Source: Verrucomicrobiota bacterium
Lineage (GTDB): Bacteria > Verrucomicrobiota > Verrucomicrobiia > Verrucomicrobiales > Akkermansiaceae
DNA length: 39,616 nt
Direction of reading: 5' to 3'
NCBI GenBank assembly: GCA_027619375.1
Contig: JAQCFL010000008.1
Span: 1-39,616, forward strand
Position 1 is the stretch's first letter. Each line of letters opens with the position of its first letter. A program made the position numbers and the translations under genes. Of the stretch, positions 8,601 to 17,000 are shown in pieces. A model generated the notes under the pieces. It was given only the letters and a program-made list of their open reading frames with translations. It did not search any database and was not told the DNA's origin.

Positions 8601-9847
8601 GTCGCCGTAAAACTCTGACCATTGATCGCGTTCGTGCCGTGAACGAGCTTGCCGTCACCGCCACCGGGCACCGGTGCCGCCAGCGCAGCCGCCAGACTTC
8701 CCGCGCCGGTTGCCGCGTTGTTGCTCACCGTCACCGCCAGCGGCTGTTCGGAGGCGCCGATCTCGACCGACGTCCCCACCACCCGGGGCGCACCGCGGTT
8801 GTCCGTGGTGCCAGTGAATGTGGTATCGCCGGCATCGACCAGCGGGCTGTCCCATCTCGGCATCCTCCAGAATGGACAGTCGCCTTCACGGAACACCGCA
8901 CCCAATGCGATTCCCAGAGCATTGTTCGAGTCGTTTGCATGGATCAAATAGCCTTCGTTCGTGTCGGAGAAATTCCAGCCCTCGGAAGTAATCCCGTCCG
9001 GCGGGTTCTCACCTCCCGGCGGGTTATCGGGTCCGAACATGGATGTCCCAAAATTATCTACACCTTGTCCGGAGATGAGGTTCCCTGCGACGACACAATG
9101 CGACAACCGACACGACCGCACGTCGAATCCATTGACCATGATTCCGGCCGTGATCGCCGTGGGGGACAAGGCAATGTTGCCCTCGATGGTGCAGTGGGTC
9201 AATTGGGCGTCGGATACGGGTGCCCAGAGGTGTGTGATCGCGACTGCAGCCTCTGGAAACGCATTCCCTCTGACGATTGTGTTCTCCATAGTAAAATTGG
9301 CGAAGCCGGTGATAATGGCGGCGTCACCCACTTTCGGGGAAAAATTCCCAACGAATGAACTCGCCGAAATGGAACAAGAACCTTCGAAGACATAAAGAGC
9401 GGCGACCCTGTTATCCCGGAACGTGCAGTCGATGATCGCGATGTCGGAGGAAGAGCTTTGGACGCAAGTCGAATCGTAACTACTGCTCGCTGGATCAACA
9501 CTGTGAGTAAACACGAGCTTCCGCAACGTCGCGGCAGTGTCCGTAATTTCGAGGATCCGAGTCTTGTTCTGCCCATCGAGAATAGTCCCCGTCGCTCCGC
9601 CATGAATCGTCAGTTCCTTCGTGATTTCGATGAGCGAGTCGAGCAAGATCGGCAACCCCGGCACATCCAAATCGAAGGTAATCGTATCCCCCGGATTCGC
9701 GATGGCGACGGCCTCCCGCAACGTTCCTGGCCCGCTGTCTAAATTACTCGTGACGATCCGCATATCCGCCCAGAGCGAACCGGTCCCGAGAGACATCGCA
9801 AGAACAAACGCCTTCACGAAAACCCGCCTGCATGAATTCGCTTTCAT
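5633..9847 (-). CDS. giant secreted parallel beta-helix protein
   Basis: The ORF opens at 9961, but I place the start at the internal ATG at 9847. From there the protein begins MKANSCRRVF with a clear signal peptide ending SLWA-D, giving 1404 residues. After the signal come NLDSGPGTLREAVAIANPGDTITFDL, the opening of polymorphic outer-membrane/choice-of-anchor type beta-helix proteins, and then many Gly/Asn/Val-rich strands typical of right-handed parallel beta-helices. The last 140 or so residues contain DIDEDGLGTYLEWLFGLSP and end RRLFRLGFTGP, a C-terminal module often seen on large exported Verrucomicrobiota proteins. The likely role is a cell-surface or secreted adhesin or carbohydrate-binding protein. 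No catalytic residues or PEP-CTERM tail are evident. It lies 115 bases upstream of the ceramidase-like fusion on the same strand. Confidence 0.85.
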   Translation of the reverse strand: MKANSCRRVFVKAFVLAMSLGTGSLWADMRIVTSNLDSGPGTLREAVAIANPGDTITFDLDVPGLPILLDSLIEITKELTIHGGATGTILDGQNKTRILEITDTAATLRKLVFTHSVDPASSSYDSTCVQSSSSDIAIIDCTFRDNRVAALYVFEGSCSISASSFVGNFSPKVGDAAIITGFANFTMENTIVRGNAFPEAAVAITHLWAPVSDAQLTHCTIEGNIALSPTAITAGIMVNGFDVRSCRLSHCVVAGNLISGQGVDNFGTSMFGPDNPPGGENPPDGITSEGWNFSDTNEGYLIHANDSNNALGIALGAVFREGDCPFWRMPRWDSPLVDAGDTTFTGTTDNRGAPRVVGTSVEIGASEQPLAVTVSNNAATGAGSLAAALAAPVPGGGDGKLVHGTNAINGQSFTATSPVPAGNLGESHSIIDLSGRNCLYDGGAGRVGLDVSADTECHAWGLSFRNVDIARVNLYALDDDFVEIGPNANLVDSSACSYGEGSLLRFRAFNGAHDCTDNTVGAYSGGTVRCEVGNQFEGGGTGRLEAFDGTLVSQGCDFNRFFVAVRPTGRFDCSTSTNNFVDCDVEIMEDGVFAVANGAGCTVNNPGVDPLVIKVDGLFAINGTASATRLTTTGSVILDGIGELLFNGARTDWLGDDVENNVRVTVIDGDIEVDEFTNNEKVEGAGGCKIDGIHWTNNGAIRGTAGTTTLLGTDFDNTNGEILALGDGMLVFGLDANVVGGIIGSAGGTALLGAGSSFEDVTVTGSGTQLVGGANVAFVDALTFEDGANVGIPGGSTTTTMTLNTDPGGIFLIVAEPGGEGTVAFNGPFANMKSADPNQEVEIDEGVYFDVNGGARIGGHTMVWTFRERSGIRVFSGLCRFQPAPGSTTVLEGKWRVPGGSLRGDALDLRMTPTGGLIADTDGSSIEIFDSTIMGGNMSGTGGGGIEVTRSTMQGEDAANPLNVEGDLILGGGNTFGEDVVFNGASVSTTPGAGGTVDIGTIAGVIFLTMNNLTDVLRPPPAATTGIVVPVNSSVSGQGTVENLEMNEGTVATKAAGTLTLEPAAASLPNAGRLFADLASLLLVSGGVNNTGTLDVGQGGEIRGTGALVTSGSTVMSGAGRLNFTSVTATGTSSMSMNGQIAALTTSLDGAAFIGFSPGEVEFTGNVTLEPGLALEIEIGGNGAAGVDFDHLQVMGDLELGGTLKPRLINGYIPGPGESFAVIECDGEMTGTFATIDQPFGSLGTFNVSYDEVNDRVLLTFSTTGPGSFADFQRLWFSDAEIAAGDAEMEADIDEDGLGTYLEWLFGLSPVRPDAGEGALGIELAGGGVDLRFRRSTELPPGVVMEVETSDDGTAWPDVPVGDYTVLPGVPIPGEAAETVVVRITDPDLANDARRLFRLGFTGP

Positions 9848-9968
9848 GGCCGAATACTGGGAAGTTCCTTTTGCCGGCCGGCCCGGATGGCGACCCGGAT
9901 GGCGGGGCTGGTGAGGGAGAAAAAGGCCGGAAGGGGTTGAAATGCCGACCTGAGCGCTCATAGCGGGC

Positions 9969-9998
9969 AGTTTGGCCCTGCGTTGCGGGCCGAGTCAA
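9969..9998 (-). promoter_or_regulatory. candidate sigma70 promoter of the beta-helix gene
   Basis: On the minus strand TTGACT (9998-9993) is followed after 18 bases by CAAACT (9974-9969). A transcript from here would have a leader of about 115 bases before the ATG at 9847. The -10 match is poor. Confidence 0.3.
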
Positions 9999-10215
9999 GG
10001 TGGAAGGGCGCGAATTGAAGCCTCTGGGCCGCGTTTCACCCGACTCAGGGCTTTCGGAGGCAGGCCTTTCCCAGTCCGATCTCCATGGGCGGTGGCGGGT
10101 TGAATGGGTCAGGGCATGGCGCGTGGTTAAGGCAGGGACCGACCTCCAGCTCCGCCCTCTCCTACCACGACAGCTACCGTAGCGCCTGCCTCCCCGGATC
10201 GGCTCTTCAATGTGG

Positions 10216-10262
10216 CGCAGGTTTCCAACCTGTGAAAGGCGATCGGGATTCCCATCCCGATC
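10216..10262. repeat. two adjacent hairpins with TCC/TCCC loops
   Basis: Hairpin one (10216-10234) pairs CGCAGGTT with AACCTGTG around TCC, with one G-T pair. Hairpin two (10241-10262) pairs GATCGGGAT with ATCCCGATC, a perfect 9 bp stem, around TCCC. They are six bases apart. Neither has a downstream T tract. The stems differ in sequence but share geometry and loop. Confidence 0.6.
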
Positions 10263-10351
10263 TCTCCGGCCTTCCCCCCGCCCTCGCTGAACTCATGCGA
10301 TCAAACACGAACCACGCCATCCCTGCATCCTGCCAACGAACATCCATCAAA

Positions 10352-10552
10352 TCAGGGCCGTTGATACTTTTCGAAGCTTTCTCCAGGCGCCGCGATCCCC
10401 CGGGCCTTGTCCCCGCTGTCGTAGGGAACCAAGGACGCCGCGAACCAAACTTGTGGCTCCTTGTGCTTCAAGAGCCGATCTACAAGCGGCAGCGCTTGCT
10501 GCACATCAAGTTCGCGGAGCCTCGGGGCGCCCCCTTCCTCATAGTTGGCCAC
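10352..10552 (-). pseudogene. possible gene remnant, about 66 codons
   Basis: A GTG-initiated frame encodes a short peptide containing VQQALPLVDRLLKHKEPQVWFAA, which looks like a natural alpha-helical protein segment rather than a shadow. No real gene occupies the opposite strand. An in-frame TGA lies five codons upstream of the GTG, so it cannot extend further. It could be the 3' remnant of a HEAT-like or other helical protein, or a chance ORF. I do not recognise the family. Confidence 0.22.
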
Positions 10553-10597
10553 TTCAATTCCCCATCAGCGCTCCCAAGGTGTGTCCACAAGCGGAAT

Positions 10598-11617
10598 TCA
10601 AGCCAGTTGAAACGTCTGACCTACTCCTCTCTTGCCGGCCAATTCATAAACCACGCTGGCCAATGCCACATCGCAGATGGCCATGCCGATGGGTATGGCC
10701 ACGATCCGTTCCTCATCCGATTCGCGGCACGCCTTTGTGCCAGAGACGATCTCGCCAATGGTGGCGTAAATCGGGGGGATGCCGCCTGGAAATTCCTCGC
10801 AGGTTTCTCCATTCTCGTCGGGATGATCCAGCGAGATTTTCTGGAAGTATTCCGCCAGCGGGATGTCATCGACGATGAACTTGTCCGCCTGGTGCAGGGC
10901 CGGAGCCGTGTAGGCGCAACCGCCCTCGATGCCAACCCCGAAGGCACCGGGAGCAAACCACTCCTGTTGGATGATCTGCACGTCGCCGTTGGTGCAGGTG
11001 GAAATCACCTCCGCGCCGCGGAGGCAACGTTCGGCAGTGTCGCAAAGCACGACCTCACCCGAAAAGTAGTCGGCGGCCTGCGATCCCAGGACGGTCATCG
11101 CCTCCGGCCGGACATCGTAGAGCCGCACCTGACGCAGTCCAGGCAGCACGTGGGTGAGAAATCGCAGGTGCTTGGCACCTTCAAATCCGCAGCCTGCCAC
11201 GGCAAGAGTCTCAGCCCCGGGCCGTGCGCAAAGCCTGGCAATTGCCGCACTAACGGCCGCAGTTCGCAGCCCGGTCAGGTAAGCGCAGTCCATGATGGCA
11301 AGGGGCACCCCTGTGTCGATGTCGTTGAAGACCTGCACGCCGGTGACGTTTGGCAGATCCCACTCCCGGTTTCGGGGAAACCCTCCGACCCATTTCAGGC
11401 CGCAGGCACCCAGTTGCCGCAAATAGGCCGGCATGGCGTGGATGAAGTTTTCCGGGTGGGTGCCGGTGGGATGCACTCCAATTTTCGGATGCATCTCGTA
11501 GGTGCCGGCGGCATGTTCCCGAAGAGCCCCCTCCACGGCCGTCAAAACATGGTCCGGTGTCAAATCAAGGCTTTCCACGTCACGCCGCGACAAGAGCAGA
11601 ACATCGAGTGATTTCAT
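10598..11617 (-). CDS. ornithine cyclodeaminase / mu-crystallin family protein
   Basis: The protein is 339 residues from the ATG at 11617. I prefer this to the upstream start at 11674 because GGGAGGA, a good ribosome binding site, lies just before it. The family comprises NAD(P)-dependent ornithine cyclodeaminases, alanine dehydrogenases and ketimine reductases. Visible features are the CGLKWVGGFP segment with the family lysine at residue 75, a Rossmann segment AVAGCGFEGAKHL, and a GVGIEGGCAYTAPAL region near the active site. It lies 84 bases downstream of the PfkB kinase on the same strand and may share its transcript. The exact substrate (ornithine, alanine, a cyclic imine, or an opine-like compound) cannot be read from sequence. 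The neighbourhood hints at a role alongside sugar-acid use. Confidence 0.85.
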   Translation of the reverse strand: MKSLDVLLLSRRDVESLDLTPDHVLTAVEGALREHAAGTYEMHPKIGVHPTGTHPENFIHAMPAYLRQLGACGLKWVGGFPRNREWDLPNVTGVQVFNDIDTGVPLAIMDCAYLTGLRTAAVSAAIARLCARPGAETLAVAGCGFEGAKHLRFLTHVLPGLRQVRLYDVRPEAMTVLGSQAADYFSGEVVLCDTAERCLRGAEVISTCTNGDVQIIQQEWFAPGAFGVGIEGGCAYTAPALHQADKFIVDDIPLAEYFQKISLDHPDENGETCEEFPGGIPPIYATIGEIVSGTKACRESDEERIVAIPIGMAICDVALASVVYELAGKRGVGQTFQLA

Positions 11618-11701
11618 CCGGCCACCGTCCTCCCGACCGGTCGCAGAGGCAACGTCAGAACAATGGATGACCACTCTACATCAAAATACGGCGAATCAAC
11701 G

Positions 11702-12778
11702 CTACCGCTGCACCCGCGCATTCCCCTTCCAGATGCTCCAGACCTGATCCTCATCCGCCGGCTGCCCGTAGTCGGTCAGCAACGTCGCGGCGAGCGCTCC
11801 GCTGGCCCAGCCAAACTGCGCACACCTCTCGCCTTCCCAGCCCCGGAGAATGCCGTAGAGCAACCCGCCCACAAAGCCGTCACCACCGCCGATGCGGTCC
11901 AGCACACCGATCTCGCGCGGCATGATGACGTGCCAGTCGTCGCCGTCGGCCACGATACCACCCCATTCGTGCAGGTTCACGCTGATCACTTCCCGCAAAG
12001 TCGTTCCATAAACCGAGGCGTTGGGGAACTTCTCCTTCACGCGGTTGATCATCGCCTTGAAGCCGTCAATCTTCGCCGCAATCCCGCTTCCGCCCGCTTC
12101 CGGACCTTCCACACCGAGACACAACTGAAAGTCCTCTTCGTTCCCCACGAGAATGTCGGCCAACGTGCCGATCTCATGAAACGCCGCCGTCAACTCCTCC
12201 TCGCGGCCCTTCCAGAACGTGGCCCGGTGATTGAGGTCGAAGGAGATCTTCGTGCCGTGCTTCTTTGCGGCCCGCACCACATCCAGGCAGAACTTCGTCG
12301 ACTCCACCGAGAGCGCCGCGATCAATCCCGACAAGTGTACGATCTGCGCCCCGTCCTCTCCAAAAATCCGCTCCAGATCGAAGTCCTTCGCATTGAGCTC
12401 GCGTCCCACCTCCCCGGCGCGGTCGTTCCAAACCCTTGGCCCACGGGATCCAACGCCGCTGTCCGCCATGTTGATCTGATGGCGATAGCCCCAAGGCCCT
12501 CCTTGCTCGATTTCCGGCCCCTCATAATCCATGTGCCGGCTTGCCAGATTGTCCTTGATGAAGCGCGAGACCGGACTGCCCTTCACGAAGGAGGTCAGAA
12601 TCTTCACCGGCAATCCGAGGTAGGAAGCCACGCTGCCCACATTGGATTCCGCGCTGCTCGCCGTCATCTTGAAGGTGTCGGAGCAATGAAACGGCTGGCC
12701 ATTCACTGGTGTGAGTCGGGTCCCCATGCTCGTGGGGATCACGAGCGCGTATTTGCAGTTCTGTTTGAGTTCGATCAT
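11702..12778 (-). CDS. PfkB-family sugar kinase, 2-keto-3-deoxygluconate kinase-like
   Basis: The start is placed at MIELKQNCKY (12778) rather than the ORF start at 12880, because the upstream residues do not resemble the family. This gives 358 residues, slightly longer than typical KdgK (310-340). The PfkB signature DRIGGGDGFVGG at 294-305 contains the expected catalytic Asp300. ISFDLNHRATFW at about 178-189 is the segment typical of KDG and related sugar-acid kinases, and VGNEEDF at 211-217 is another family motif. The predicted reaction is ATP-dependent phosphorylation of 2-keto-3-deoxygluconate to KDPG in hexuronate breakdown. The divergent SDR at 13009 fits the same pathway. Fructokinase or another PfkB activity remains possible. 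Confidence 0.8.
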   Translation of the reverse strand: MIELKQNCKYALVIPTSMGTRLTPVNGQPFHCSDTFKMTASSAESNVGSVASYLGLPVKILTSFVKGSPVSRFIKDNLASRHMDYEGPEIEQGGPWGYRHQINMADSGVGSRGPRVWNDRAGEVGRELNAKDFDLERIFGEDGAQIVHLSGLIAALSVESTKFCLDVVRAAKKHGTKISFDLNHRATFWKGREEELTAAFHEIGTLADILVGNEEDFQLCLGVEGPEAGGSGIAAKIDGFKAMINRVKEKFPNASVYGTTLREVISVNLHEWGGIVADGDDWHVIMPREIGVLDRIGGGDGFVGGLLYGILRGWEGERCAQFGWASGALAATLLTDYGQPADEDQVWSIWKGNARVQR

Positions 12779-12797
12779 GACGGTTCCAAGGCAGGAA

Positions 12798-12814
12798 TAC
12801 CTGCATGGCAGGTA
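12798..12814. promoter_or_regulatory. 17-base perfect palindrome upstream of the sugar kinase
   Basis: TACCTGC-ATG-GCAGGTA is a perfect inverted repeat of 7-base arms with a 3-base centre. It ends about 20 bases before the kinase ATG, within the 230-base divergent region shared with the SDR gene. Position and symmetry suit an operator for a dimeric regulator (for example GntR or LacI type). No regulator gene is present in the window to pair with it. Confidence 0.4.
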
Positions 12815-13008
12815 ACAGGAGCAGCGAGGATGGGCAAGCACTACACCAGCGCTTTCCCAGCAGTCAGATCCGGGGCCCAAGAAACGAGAACAGCGTCAAA
12901 ATAAGTGGCTGGAGCCCACAATGACCACTTGGCACGCATGGGAGGATCTGCCACCGTCCCGCCCACAGAGCCAACCCGCCATATCTACCCAAATACCCCT
13001 GATTATCC

Positions 13009-13797
13009 ATGCCAGCCCAAGACTATCTCCACAAATTGTTCGCCCTCGAAGGTAAAGTAGCCGTCGTCATCGGCGGGACCGGCGAACTCTGCGGCACCAT
13101 GGCCGAGGGCCTCGCCAAAGCCGGAGCACAGGTGGTTCTGGTCGGACGCAGTGAAGAGAAGGCCAACGCCCGCCTCGAAACCATCCGGGCCGCCGGTGGT
13201 TCCGCCTATTTCGCCCGAGGCGAGGTCTCCGATCGCGAGTCCCTCAACGATCTCCTCGACAGCGTCATCGCCCAGTCCGGCCGCGCCGACATCCTCGTCA
13301 ATGGCGCCGGCATCAACTCCCCCACCCCCTTCCTCGAGATCACCGACGCCGATGTGCACCGCATCATCGACACCAACCTGATCGGCGTCTTCCGCGCCTG
13401 CCAGATCTTCGGCAACTACTTCCTCAGCCGCGACGTGCAGGGCTCCATCATCAACGTCGGCTCCATCTCCGGCCTGAACCCGCTCTCCCGCGTCTTCACC
13501 TACTCCTGTTCCAAGGCCGCCGTGCACAACCTCACCCGGAACCTCGCCCGGGAGTGGGCCGACCGGGATATCCGCGTCAACACCCTCGTCCCCGGCTTCT
13601 TCCCCGCCGAACAGAACCGCGCCGTCCTCGACGAGAGCCGCGTCGCTGAAATCCTCCGCCACACTCCGGCCTCACGCTTCGGCAACTCGGCGGAACTCAT
13701 CGGTGCCACACTCCTCCTGGCCTCGAACTCGGCCGGCGGATTCATCACCGGCACCGAACTGGTGGTCGATGGCGGTTTCAACGCGATGAGCATCTGA
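13009..13797 (+). CDS. SDR oxidoreductase, D-mannonate oxidoreductase (fructuronate reductase)-like
   Basis: This is a 262-residue classical short-chain dehydrogenase. The cofactor loop is [10 protein letters not shown] at 22-31, an unusual variant of TGxxxGxG with Cys replacing a Gly. The catalytic triad is Ser151, Tyr164 and Lys168 (YSCSK), with NGAG at 97-100. The C-terminal run [21 protein letters not shown] and [10 protein letters not shown] closely matches, from memory, the SDR-type D-mannonate oxidoreductases of hexuronate pathways. The likely reaction is NAD(P)H-dependent interconversion of fructuronate and mannonate. It is divergent from the KDG kinase-like gene, which would act two steps later. 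2-deoxygluconate or gluconate 5-dehydrogenase activity is the alternative. Confidence 0.85.
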   Translation: MPAQDYLHKLFALEGKVAVVIGGTGELCGTMAEGLAKAGAQVVLVGRSEEKANARLETIRAAGGSAYFARGEVSDRESLNDLLDSVIAQSGRADILVNGAGINSPTPFLEITDADVHRIIDTNLIGVFRACQIFGNYFLSRDVQGSIINVGSISGLNPLSRVFTYSCSKAAVHNLTRNLAREWADRDIRVNTLVPGFFPAEQNRAVLDESRVAEILRHTPASRFGNSAELIGATLLLASNSAGGFITGTELVVDGGFNAMSI

Positions 13798-14013
13798 GGA
13801 ACCCTCCTCCCTTGGCACCCACCGGATTCACCTGATCACGGAAATCCCGGGCAAAATCCCGCCATCCACACTCCGCAATGGATGGGAGAATCGCGAATCG
13901 TTCCAATCCCTTGAAATAACGGGATTCTGCCCCAGAGTGTCTTGCTCGGGGGGGCAACGGGGTGTATGGATCGCCCGCCCGCACCGGGCTCACTGTCTTT
14001 CCCATACGCTCCT

Positions 14014-17000
14014 ATGCTCAAGTGGACTCTCCAAAAAATCGTCGGATCGAAAAATCAGCGCGAAATCAAGCGCCTCCGGCCGATCATCGCCAAAATCAAT
14101 GAATTCGAGGAGAGGCTCCAGCGGGGCACCCTGGAGGATCTCCACGCCAAGGTCCGCGCCTGGCAAACACACCTCCACCGCTATCTTCCCCTCGAGCATC
14201 TCGCCACCAGACGCGAGATCCAGCGCATGGACAGCGAGGGCCTCGCCACCACCTCCGCCGCCCTCGAAGAACGCATCGCCCCCCTCCGCCAGGAGTTCTC
14301 CAGCCTCCCCGCCCGCGTCCAGGCCACCCCCGAGTCCATCGACGCCGCGAAGACGGCCTTCCACGCCATCGAGGACGAGTTCCCCAAGGTCCGCGCCAAG
14401 TATCTCGACGAAATCCTCCCCGAGGCCTACGCCGTCGTCAAAAACGCCGCGCGCCGCCTCGTCGGCAGCACCATCACCATTTGCGACCAGCCCCTCGACT
14501 GGGACATGGTCCACTTCGACGTGCAGCTCATCGGTGGCGCCACCCTGCACCGCAACATGATTGCGGAAATGCAAACAGGTGAGGGCAAGACCCTCGTCGC
14601 CACCCTCCCCGTCTTCCTCAACGCCCTCACCGGCCTCGGCGTCCACGTCGTCACGGTGAACGACTACCTCGCCCGACGCGACTCCGAATGGATGGGCGCG
14701 GTCTTCAAGTTCCTCGGCCTCACCGTCGGAACGATCCAGAACCAGATGCCCCCCCACGAACGCCGGGAGCAATACGCCTGCGACATCACCTACGGCACCA
14801 ACGCCGAATTCGGCTTCGACTACCTGCGCGACAACGGCATGGCCTCCTCCCGCAGCGAGCAGGTCCAGCGCGGCCACTACTTTGCCATCATCGACGAGGT
14901 CGACTCCATCCTCATCGACGAGGCCCGCACCCCCCTCATCATCTCCGGCCCCTCCTCCGTGGCCACCTCCACCGAGATCTACGACCGCCACAAGCCGCTC
15001 ATCGAGCAACTCGTCAAAAAGCAGAACCAACTCTGCAACGACCTCGCCGAGGAGGCCAAAAAGGCCCTCGAAGCTGGCGACGACGACCTCGCCGGCCAGT
15101 GCATGTTCAAAATCAAGCTCGGCCAGCCCCGCAACCGCCAACTCCTCCGCCTCATGGAGGATCCCGACCTGCGCCGCCTCCTCCAGAAGTCCGAGCTGTC
15201 CATGTACCAGGACGCCCAAAAGCGCGCCCTCTTCCAAATCAAGGAGGAGATCTTCTTCACCATCGACGAGAAAAGCCACGACGCCGACCTCATGGAAATG
15301 GGGCGCAACTTCCTTTCCCCCGACGATCCGGACGCCTTCGTCCTCCCCGACCTCGCCTCCGCCTTCGCGGAAATCGACGCCAACCTGGAACTCCCCGACG
15401 AGGTCCGCGCCAAGAAGAAGGAAGAAGTGCAGATCCGCCTCGACGGACAGGGCGAGCGCATGCACGCCATCTCCCAGCTTTTGAAGGCCTACTGCCTCTA
15501 TGAGAAGGACGTCGAGTATGTCGTGCAGGGCGGCAAGGTCGTCATCGTCGATTCCAACACCGGCCGCGAAATGCCCGGTCGCCGCTGGTCGGATGGCCTG
15601 CACCAGGCCGTGGAAGCCAAGGAGGGCGTCGCCGTCGAACAGGAGACGCAAACCTACGCCACCATCACCATCCAGAACTACTTCCGCCTCTATGAAAAAC
15701 TCGCCGGCATGACCGGAACGGCGGAAACAGAAGCGGCCGAATTTTCCGACATCTACGGCCTCGACGTTCTCCCCATCCCCACCAACCAACCGAACCAGCG
15801 CACCGACCGCAACGATCAGGTCTTCAAGACCCGCCGCGAGAAATACAACGCGGTCATCACCGTCATTCAGGAAGCCCACACCAAGGGGCAACCGGTCCTC
15901 GTCGGCACCGCTTCGGTGGAATCCTCCGAGACCCTGGCCCGCATGCTGAAACGCGCCAAGATTCCCCACGCCGTCCTCAACGCCAAACTCCACCGCCAGG
16001 AAGCCGAGATTGTCTCCCGCGCCGGACACAAGGGCTCCGTGACCGTCTCCACCAACATGGCCGGTCGGGGAACGGACATCAAACTCTCCGAAGGCGTCGC
16101 CGAACTCGGCGGCCTCTTCGTGGTCGGCACCGAGCGCCACGAATCCCGCCGTATCGATCGCCAGCTTCGCGGTCGTTGCGCCCGGCAGGGCGATCCCGGG
16201 ATGTCCCAGTTCTTCATCTCCTTCGAGGATGACCTCATGCGCAACTTCGCCGCCGCCGAGCGAATGACCTCCATGATGGAGCGCTTCGGCATGGAGGACG
16301 GCGAGGCCCTCGAACACCGCTGGCTCAACCGCTCCGTGGAAACCGCGCAAAAGCGGGTCGAACAAAACCGCTACCGCCAGCGCAAATACGTCCTCGATTT
16401 CGACGACGTCATGAACAAGCAGCGCGAGGTCGTCTATGGCTACCGCAACGAAGTCCTCGGCTCCGAAGATCCCCGCGAACTCATCTACGAACTCATCGAG
16501 AAAGCCATTCCCGAAAAGGTGGAAAGCTACCTCCTCGACCGGGATGAGGGATCACCCGATTACAACGAACTGATCGGCTGGGTGAACACCACCTTCCCCC
16601 TTCGTTTGGACCGCGAGGCCAATACCTTCGAAGAAAAAACTCCCAAGGAGATCACCGAATTCATCGTCGCCCAGGTCAAGCAGGCCTACGAGCTGAAGGT
16701 CACCCACGAGGAGCCCCAGCTCCTCGACAACCTCGAGCGCCACATCATGCTCGTCGCCATCGACCGTCTCTGGCAAGAGCACCTCTACAACATGGATTCC
16801 CTCCGCGACGGCGTCCACCTCCGCGCCCAAGGCCAGAAAGATCCCCTCATCGAATACAAGAACGAGGCCTACGCGCTTTTCGTGACGCTCATGGACAGCA
16901 TCGACAACGAGGTCCTCAACAACCTCTTCCGCTCCACCACCAATCTGGAGAAGTTCGAGCAGTTCATGCACAACCTCCCCTTCCAGCTCAGCGGCACGGA

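Larger units (their letters stand above)
9999..10597. other. intergenic gap with two TCC-loop hairpins and a possible gene remnant
   Basis: This 600-base gap separates the beta-helix gene from the ornithine cyclodeaminase-family gene; both are on the minus strand. It contains two back-to-back hairpins at 10216-10262 and a short minus-strand ORF at 10352-10552 that may be a degraded gene end. Apart from these I see nothing coding. Confidence 0.5.

Noticed and set aside
13863-13885. CCATCCA/TGGATGG hairpin between the SDR gene and secA as a terminator
   Set aside because: A 7 bp stem with a 10-base loop and no T run; noted but not supported as a terminator or regulatory element.
13990-16365. 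791-codon minus-strand ORF opposite secA
   Set aside because: SecA motifs are intact on the plus strand; the antisense frame is Glu/Gly/Val/Asp-rich low-complexity sequence caused by C-ending codons.
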